NCBI GenBank assembly: GCA_036407035.1
Contig: DASXAA010000128.1
Coordinates: forward strand, 1-16,906
DNA from: JACVRW01 sp036407035
Lineage (GTDB): Bacteria; Actinomycetota; Thermoleophilia; Solirubrobacterales; Thermoleophilaceae
Length of the DNA: 16,906 nt
Direction: 5' to 3'
Shown here in pieces: positions 12,442 through 16,906 of the stretch. Both the position numbers and the translations under genes were made by a program. Position 1 is the first letter of the stretch; the number at the start of each line of letters is the position of its first letter. Under the pieces are notes generated by a model. It made no database searches. It had not been told where the DNA came from and saw only the letters and a program-made list of their open reading frames with translations.

Positions 12442-12738
12442 CTATGCGGCGGCGGGCTGCGGGTCCGGCCGCACGACGACCGTCTCGGCGACCGCGATGA
12501 TCTCGTCCACGGGCAGGTCCGCGAGCGACGCGTGGCGGCGGATCGCCTCGGGGCTCGTGGCCTCGTAGATGCACACCGTGCCGACGCTTCCGTCGCCCTC
12601 CTCGAGCACGTAGCTGCGGATCCAGCGGACCTCGTCGGGCATCTCCTCGTTCGCGACGCGCGTGGAGCGCGCCGCCGCCTCCTGCAGCTCCTCCGGTGTG
12701 CGCCAGCCGCTGCGGCGTAGGATCGTGTACAGGGTCAT
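12442..12738 (-). CDS. DUF4242-type small protein
   Basis: A 98-residue cytoplasmic protein of the DUF4242 (SCO4226-like) type. It opens with M-T-L-Y-T-I-L-R-R, then an alpha helix with E-E-L-Q-E-A-A-A-R-S, V-R-W-I-R-S-Y-V (about 38-45), G-T-V-C-I-Y-E-A (52-59), and closes with D-E-I-I-A-V. This ferredoxin-like fold is known to bind metal in one streptomycete member, but the general role is unsettled. The ATG at 12738 follows a strong ribosome-binding site (GAGGAGG) and gives the family's usual length; upstream codons in the same frame are rejected. A 16-base perfect palindrome (12770-12785) sits 32 bases upstream and overlaps a possible -10 box (TACGGT), suggesting repression by a dimeric regulator. 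Confidence 0.85.
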   Translation of the reverse strand: MTLYTILRRSGWRTPEELQEAAARSTRVANEEMPDEVRWIRSYVLEEGDGSVGTVCIYEATSPEAIRRHASLADLPVDEIIAVAETVVVRPDPQPAAA

Positions 12739-12769
12739 CCTGCCTCCTCGTGTGTGGCTTTCACGTGGA

Positions 12770-12785
12770 GCGACCGTACGGTCGC
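12770..12785. promoter_or_regulatory. 16-base perfect palindrome, probable operator
   Basis: GCGACCGTACGGTCGC is fully self-complementary and lies between the LuxR-family gene's 3' end and the DUF4242 start. On the minus strand TACGGT (12778-12773) within it is a plausible -10 box for the DUF4242 gene, with transcription starting near 12766 and a 28-base leader containing GAGGAGG. A protein bound here would block that promoter. The palindrome shape suits a TetR-type or similar dimer. Confidence 0.55.
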
Positions 12786-12813
12786 GGGGCCCCGTGCACA
12801 TCGGGAGGATTGC

Positions 12814-15430
12814 CTATCTTGCGGCGATGCCCAGACGGGCCGCCTCGGCGGCCGCCTGACCGCGGTTGGCGACCCCGAGCTTGCGCAGGATCGACGAGAC
12901 GTGGTGGTCCACGGTCCGTTCGGAGAGGAAGAGCTGGGCCGCGATGTCCGAGTTGCGCAGTCCCTCGGCGACCAGCGCGAGCACCTCCAGCTCGCGCTCG
13001 GTCAGGCCGGCGGGGTTGTCGCGCGTGGATGCACGCGGGCCCACGCGCAGGTCGCGCGCCCCGCGCTTGCGAAGGATGCGGGTGACGCGGCTCGCCGCCG
13101 AGCGGGCCCCGAGCTCCTGCAGCTCACCGAGGCCGCGACGCAGGGCCTGATCGTCGTCGGCGCCGGCGAGCGCGAGCGCGGCCTCGTAAGGGCGCCCGCT
13201 CAGGTTCCAGAGCGCGGCCGCCTCCATCCCCTGGCCCGCCAGCTCGAGGCGGATCGGCTCCGGAAGGTCGCCGAGCGGGGGCGAGTCGGCCACGCCGGCG
13301 CGGCGGCGCCAGAGGTACAGCCATCCCGCGGCCATCCGGTCGCCCAGGTCGATCGCGAGCGACAGCGCGGCGTCCGTCTCGCCACCGATCCGCTTGTCCT
13401 CGGCGGCCAGCCACCTGGTCTCGGCTCGCGCGGCGGCCACGGGCGCCAGGCGCTGAAGCTCGCCGGTGCGCCGCGCCAGCTCGAGCGCCCGGTCGAGCGG
13501 CGACCATGGATCCGGGTCCCCGCGGCGGGCGCGCAGGAGGCCCACGACGACGAGCGCCGTGACGAGGCTCGGGGCGGTGACGGCGGGGTGCCGGATGACC
13601 GTGTCCGCGGCGTCCGCGGCGCGGTCCCAGTGGCCCTGCTCCAGCAGCGACCGCGCCCTCCAGCCGGTCATGTAGAGGAACCACGAGTCGAGGTCGTGCT
13701 CGCGGCAGTAGGTGATGCCGGCGTCGAGGTTGCGGGCCGCGAGGTCGTGGGCGTTCCGCGTAACCGCGGTGGCGGAGAGGTTGGTGTAGGCGCGCGCCAC
13801 GTGCTCCTCGAGGCGGGCGCCGAGGGCCAGCTCGAGGCTGCGTTCGAGCTTCGCCTGCCCGGCCTCGCGGTTGTCGCCGAGCTCGGCGGTCCCCACGTTG
13901 TTGAGCGCGTGCGCGAGGATCTCCACCTCGCCGAGGCGCTCGGCCAGGGCGATCGCGCGGTCGCCCCAGTCCACGGTGCCCTCGCGGTCGCCGGCCAGCA
14001 TCCGCAGCTGCGAGAGGTTGCTGTAGGCCATCGCGAGCTCCCGCCCGGGCGGCTGCGGCTCGAGCACCTCGATCGCCCGGTGCGCCTCGGCCTCGGCGGT
14101 GGCGCCGTCGCCGTCGAACCACGCCCAGGCGCGACAGCCAGCGGTGAGCGTCGCCCTCGCCGAGCCGGTCGCCCTGCCGGCGGCGCTCGGCGAGCGCGCC
14201 CCGACGGGCCTCGATGGCCTCCGGGATGCGAATTGTGAGGTAGCACTCGTAGGAGCGGCGCTCCAGGAGCTCCGCGCGGCCCTCGGAGGGGAGACCGCCG
14301 GCGAAGCGCAGCGCGCGGGCGAACTGCTCCGCCGCCTCGCGGTGGGCCCCGACCGCGGCGGCGCGGTCGCCCGCCGCCGGCGCGTGCCGGAGGACCGCCT
14401 CGGCGTCGCCGGCGGCCTCCGCATGGTGTGCGAGCCGCGCGGCCTCGGGGCGGCGGCCAGGCGCCTGAGCGAGCGCGGCGAGGGCCGCCCGGTGGAGCGC
14501 CACGCGCCTGTCCGGCGGAATCGCGTCCTCCACCGCCACCCGCGCGATCTCGTGGCGGAACGCGACGGCGTCGCGGTCGGCCTGCAGCATGCCCGAGGCG
14601 AGGCAGGACTCGAGCAGTGGGAGCTCGTCGGGGGCGAGCGCCTCGAGCAGCCACACCTCGGCGCGGTGGGGCACGATCGCCACTGCCTCGAGCAGCGCGC
14701 GGGCGCGGGGCTCGAGGCGGGCCGCACGCGCCAGCACCGCGTCGCGGACGGTCGCCGGCACCCGGCCACCGTCGCCCGCGGCGAGTACCTCGGTCACGTA
14801 GAACGGGTTGCCGCCGGTCCTGCGATGGAGCTCGGCGGCGTCGAGGTCCGCGGAGCCGGCGAGCGCCGCCACCGCGTCGACCGACAGGGACCGGAGCGCG
14901 AGCCGGGTCACGGCGGGGCCGCTCAGGTCCCCCAGGGCCACCCGCACGGGATGGGCGCGGTCGAGCTGCTCCTCCCGGTACGTCGCGACGACGAGCGCCG
15001 GCAGCGACGCGATCCGCCGGGCCAGCAGACGCAGCAGGTCGAGGGTCGCCTCGTCGGCCCAGTGGAGATCCTCGACCACGAGCACCGCCGAGCGCCGGCG
15101 GCCGAGCTCCTCCGCCAGCGCCGCCGCGAGCGCCGACGGCGTGGTGTCCTCGTCGGCGAGCGCCGCGAGCTCGCCGCCCGCGTCGCGGGCGATGTCCAGG
15201 AAGGGGCCGAGCGGCCGCGGGGTGTGGAGGGCGTCGCAGCCGCCCCAGAGCAGGCCGGCCTCCGGCAGGCCGGCGCAGAAGGCGCGCAGGAGCGTCGTCT
15301 TGCCGATGCCCGCCTCGCCGGCCACGAGCACGAGGCGCCCCGCGGAGGTGGACTCCAGCTCGGCGAGGTGCGAGGCGAGCGCGTCGAGCTCGGCCGAGCG
15401 CTCGAGCAGGGTGGCGGGGGCGAGTCCCAT
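12814..15430 (-). pseudogene. LuxR-family ATPase transcriptional regulator, split by a one-base frameshift
   Basis: A large LAL-type regulator (MalT-like layout). From ATG 15430: Walker A G-E-A-G-I-G-K-T (38-45), Walker B V-L-V-V-E-D-L-H-W-A-D (116-126), the rest of an AAA/STAND ATPase, TPR-like helices, and a LuxR helix-turn-helix (L-T-E-R-E-L-E-V-L...S-E-R-T-V-D-H-H-V...L-R-K-L-G-V) ending at 12814. The N-terminal frame is normal to D-A-H-R-W-L-S-R-L, then turns into Arg-rich nonsense. The C-terminal frame becomes sensible at A-W-F-D-G-D-G. Dropping one G from the GGG at 14124-14126 (CCC on the plus strand) joins them as S-R-L-A-W-F-D-G and gives 871 residues. It may be a sequencing error, a young pseudogene or slippage. 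No other damage is seen, and an AAGGA lies upstream of the ATG. Confidence 0.88.
14124..14126 (-). other. frameshift site in the LuxR-family gene
   Basis: The minus-strand text CGCCTGGGCGTGGTTCGAC changes from the N-terminal to the C-terminal coding frame here. One base too many in the GGG run accounts for it exactly: the span 12814-15430 is 2617 bases, one more than a multiple of three. No slippery heptamer, internal ribosome-binding site or pseudoknot is evident, so programmed frameshifting is unlikely. Confidence 0.8.
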
Positions 15431-15451
15431 TGGGCAGATGGTCCTTCCGGC

Positions 15452-15465
15452 GGCGCCGCGGCGCC
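15452..15465. other. 14-base GC palindrome between the endopeptidase and LuxR-family genes
   Basis: GGCGCCGCGGCGCC is a perfect palindrome that touches the endopeptidase stop codon and lies 21 bases before the LuxR-family start. It may act as a weak terminator or an operator. In such GC-rich DNA it could also be chance. Confidence 0.3.
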
Positions 15466-16229
15466 TATGGAAGACGTACGTGCAGGTGATTGTCGTGGTT
15501 GACGAGCACCTGCACGCGCCCGGCCGGGCCGGTGAGCCCGGTGGAGGGGCCGACGAAGATGGTCGCGGCACCCGCGGCGAGGAACCGGTCGACGAGCTCC
15601 TGCGACAGCCGGCGGTCGATGTCGGACGCGTACTTGGGGGCGAGCTCGCGCCGGTCGGCGCGCGGGTAGTAGACGTCCACGTCGAGGCCGTTCTGGTGGG
15701 AGGCGTGCCCGATGTAGCCGTACTGTGGGCCGAAGTCGCCGCCGTGGGGGCGGCTCAGGTCGCCGACGGCCAGGCGGCGCTCGGCGTGGGCGGCGTGGAA
15801 CGCGCGGGCCACGCGCAGCACGGTGCGGACGAGGCGGTCGGTTCCCCAGCGGCGCCAGGGGCGGTTGGGCGAGCGGCGGAGGACGGGATCCCACGTGAAG
15901 AAGTCGGCGCCCTCGCGCGGCAGCCGGACGCCTCGGATCAGGCGGCCACCCGCGGGCACGCCGAGGGCGAGGGAGCGGCGCCAGGCGACGCGGGGATAGC
16001 GCGGGGCAGGCGAGTGGGTTACGAGTGGCGGGGCGGGGTGGGCGGGGGCGCGCGCCGGCGGTCGGCCACCGTGCATGGGCCGGCTCGCGGCGGGCGCGGC
16101 CGGATCACCGGCTGGTGCCGCCGTCACCGCCGCGGCCACGAGAGCGCCGGCCGCCAGCGGCGCCACCAGGGCCGCGCGGCCGCTGCGCCTGGTGGCGCGC
16201 TGGTGGCGGTCGCCGGTCACCGGGGGCAT
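15465..16229 (-). CDS. secreted MepA-type murein endopeptidase (peptidase family M74)
   Basis: A 254-residue protein. A basic start (R-H-Q-R-A-T-R-R) and a hydrophobic stretch at about 19-40 form a signal peptide or anchor, followed by a Pro/Ala-rich linker to about 80. The catalytic part carries the LAS-type zinc pattern of penicillin-insensitive murein endopeptidases: G-H175-A-S-H178-Q-N-G-L-D-V-D185, and near the end N-H245-D-N-H248-L-H250. Spacing matches the six conserved MepA residues as I recall them. These enzymes cut peptide cross-links in peptidoglycan outside the membrane. The ATG at 16229 is preferred; the frame is open upstream, but that part lies in the repeat region. TAGCTT just upstream suggests leaderless expression. 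MepA itself is best known from Gram-negative bacteria, so this is a divergent relative. Confidence 0.87.
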   Translation of the reverse strand: MPPVTGDRHQRATRRSGRAALVAPLAAGALVAAAVTAAPAGDPAAPAASRPMHGGRPPARAPAHPAPPLVTHSPAPRYPRVAWRRSLALGVPAGGRLIRGVRLPREGADFFTWDPVLRRSPNRPWRRWGTDRLVRTVLRVARAFHAAHAERRLAVGDLSRPHGGDFGPQYGYIGHASHQNGLDVDVYYPRADRRELAPKYASDIDRRLSQELVDRFLAAGAATIFVGPSTGLTGPAGRVQVLVNHDNHLHVRLP

Positions 16230-16234
16230 CACGG

Positions 16235-16240
16235 AAGCTA
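16235..16240 (-). promoter_or_regulatory. -10 hexamer (TAGCTT) for the endopeptidase gene
   Basis: On the minus strand TAGCTT ends 5 bases before the ATG at 16229, and 2 bases before an in-frame GTG at 16232. Transcription would begin about at the start codon. There is no ribosome-binding site. Confidence 0.4.
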
Positions 16241-16285
16241 CGGGCGGGCGCGGGGTCGGGGTCCCGCGCCGCCGGGTTGCGGGCC

Positions 16286-16314
16286 GGGAACGGCGGCAAC
16301 CAAGGGGGGTCCGG
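16286..16314. repeat. 29-base direct repeat, copy 2
   Basis: It begins GGGAACGGCGGCAACCAAGG and ends GGGGTCCGG; 26 of 29 bases agree with 2785-2813. Here it is followed after 20 bases by hairpin module copy 2 (after 6 bases in the first locus). Same orientation relative to the hairpin in both loci. Confidence 0.75.
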
Positions 16315-16334
16315 GAACGGGGCGCCGTCTCGGA

Positions 16335-16387
16335 GGGGGGTGGGCTGGATCGCGACGAAATCCCGGACGGAATCCGGCCCACCCCCC
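16335..16387. repeat. hairpin repeat module, copy 2
   Basis: Arms GGGGGGTGGGCTGGAT (16335-16350) and ATCCGGCCCACCCCCC (16372-16387) pair over 16 positions with one G-T mismatch. Counted from the inner GGGCTGG/CCGGCCC core, the loop is 25 bases, identical in length to the other copies, and contains CGCGACGAA and GACGGAAT. It lies in the 283-base interval between the amidohydrolase and endopeptidase genes (16230-16512), where I find no gene. Confidence 0.78.
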
Positions 16388-16430
16388 TTGGGCTGGATTG
16401 CGACGCACCGTGCAACGGAAACCGGCCCGC
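16388..16430. repeat. hairpin repeat module, copy 3 (tandem with copy 2)
   Basis: Core arms GGGCTGG (16390-16396) and CCGGCCC (16422-16428) surround a 25-base loop with TTGCGACG and CAACGGAAA. The arms are shorter than in the other copies but the loop motif is the same. It follows copy 2 immediately, so this locus holds a tandem pair. Confidence 0.7.
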
Positions 16431-16512
16431 CCCCCTGGGGCCCACCCCCTGGTGGCCCGCCGCAGACGCCCGACCCGCCACGCCGCCGGCCCCGGCCGCG
16501 GCCGCCGACCGC

Positions 16513-16906
16513 CTACCCCCACGGCGGCGGGTTGTGCACCCACCGCCCGCCCAGCATCGTCGCCACCACCTCGATCTGCGCGAGCTCCTCCGGGGGACAC
16601 GCGAGCGGGTCGCGGTTCAGCACCACCAGGTCCGCCAGCTTGCCCGGCGTGAGCGTCCCCCGCCGCTCCTCGTCGCCGCTCAGCCGCGCCGGCGCCACGC
16701 ACGTCGCCTCCAGCGCCTCGGCCACCGTGACCGCCTGCTCCGGCCGCCACGGCCCCCGGTCGTCGAGCGTGCGCAGCACGCCGGCGCGGATTCCGAGCAG
16801 CGGGTCGAGCTCCTCGACCGGCGCGTCCGATCCGTTCGCCAGGACGGCGCCGGCGTCGAGCAGCGACCGGTACGCGTAGGCGCCGTCGCGGCCCTCCCAG
16901 AGCCGG
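16513..16906 (-). CDS. YtcJ-type amidohydrolase, C-terminal part (partial)
   Basis: 131 codons including the TAG stop are visible; the 5' end lies beyond the window edge. The frame reads R-L-W-E-G-R-D-G-A-Y-A-Y-R-S-L-L-D-A-G-A-V-L-A-N-G-S-D-A-P-V-E, typical of the Amidohydro_3/YtcJ family, where the Asp of G-S-D-A-P is a metal ligand. Next come D-P-L-L-G-I-R-A-G-V, then A-T-C-V-A-P-A and G-T-L-T-P-G-K-L-A-D-L-V-V-L-N-R-D-P-L (the G-K-x-A-D-x-V-V-L closing strand), and W-V-H at the end. These are metal-dependent hydrolases of mostly unknown substrate. A GTG at 16779 is internal and not the true start. The gene is followed by the hairpin repeat region and then the endopeptidase gene on the same strand. 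Confidence 0.92.
   Translation of the reverse strand, partial: RLWEGRDGAYAYRSLLDAGAVLANGSDAPVEELDPLLGIRAGVLRTLDDRGPWRPEQAVTVAEALEATCVAPARLSGDEERRGTLTPGKLADLVVLNRDPLACPPEELAQIEVVATMLGGRWVHNPPPWG

Noticed and set aside
14115..14135. programmed ribosomal frameshift in the LuxR-family gene
   Set aside because: The site lacks a slippery heptamer, upstream Shine-Dalgarno-like stimulator or an obvious downstream pseudoknot, and the family is normally encoded in one frame.
12754..14238. 494-codon open frame on the plus strand opposite the LuxR-family gene
   Set aside because: Antisense shadow; no recognisable motifs, and the minus strand carries TPR-like helices and a clear LuxR helix-turn-helix.
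16335..16440. CRISPR array at the repeated GGGCTGG/CCGGCCC segments
   Set aside because: Only two tandem units with related, not unique, inner sequence, and no cas genes; the inner segment is the conserved loop, not a spacer.
16230..16481. 84-codon upstream extension of the endopeptidase frame
   Set aside because: It lies in the hairpin-repeat region, shows no signal or domain, and a natural ATG with a TAGCTT box exists at 16229.

Overview
The window looks like a chromosomal segment of a very GC-rich actinobacterium. My best guess is the class Thermoleophilia (Solirubrobacterales/Gaiellales type). This rests on the extreme GC bias, frequent GTG starts, many short membrane proteins of the type seen in that group, and the form of the respiratory genes. 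The taxonomic call is inference. I see no tRNA, rRNA, CRISPR array, insertion sequence or phage gene. The region reads as ordinary housekeeping chromosome with tight packing.

Layout. At 1-2690 the genes run on the + strand: the 3' end of a CorA magnesium transporter, a HIT-family nucleotide hydrolase, a cold-shock protein followed 15 bases later by translation initiation factor IF-1, a secreted protein of unknown function, a one-helix membrane protein, and a STAS anti-anti-sigma factor. A gene-free stretch (2688-3015) holds a hairpin repeat. Two small minus-strand genes follow (a Thr/Pro-rich lipoprotein and a zinc-ribbon protein). They are divergent, with 28 bases between start codons, from a GT-B glycosyltransferase and a two-haem lipoprotein cytochrome c.

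The centre (5910-11210, minus strand) is a compact respiratory operon. It is read as ctaC (subunit II fused to cytochrome c, caa3 type), ctaD (subunit I, A2-type signature), a tandem universal-stress-like protein, ctaE (subunit III), a 36-residue membrane protein and an inositol-monophosphatase-family enzyme. Five of its six genes start on, or within a few bases of, the stop codon before them, so translational coupling is likely. The two-haem cytochrome gene converges on this operon with a 4-base overlap. Its second haem domain closely resembles the cytochrome domain fused to ctaC, so it may be the electron donor to this oxidase.

At 11336-12738 there is a CBS-pair protein (+ strand), then a minus-strand set of three short membrane proteins (95, 34 and 81 residues; the last resembles an oxidase subunit IV) and a DUF4242 protein whose probable promoter is overlapped by a 16-base perfect palindrome. 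At 12814-15430 lies a large LuxR-family ATPase regulator that is intact except for one extra base near 14125, which splits it into two frames. Then come a secreted M74/MepA-type murein endopeptidase, a second cluster of hairpin repeats (16286-16430) and the 3' part of a YtcJ-type amidohydrolase cut by the window edge.

The most novel signals are: (i) a 39-45 base hairpin module present three times at two loci 13 kb apart, each time with a 25-base loop and linked to a 29-base direct repeat; (ii) recurrent TAGNNT hexamers a few bases before start codons, suggesting widespread leaderless transcription; (iii) two tiny membrane-protein genes tied to neighbouring genes by stop/start overlap; and (iv) a tandem stress-protein-like gene embedded in the oxidase operon.
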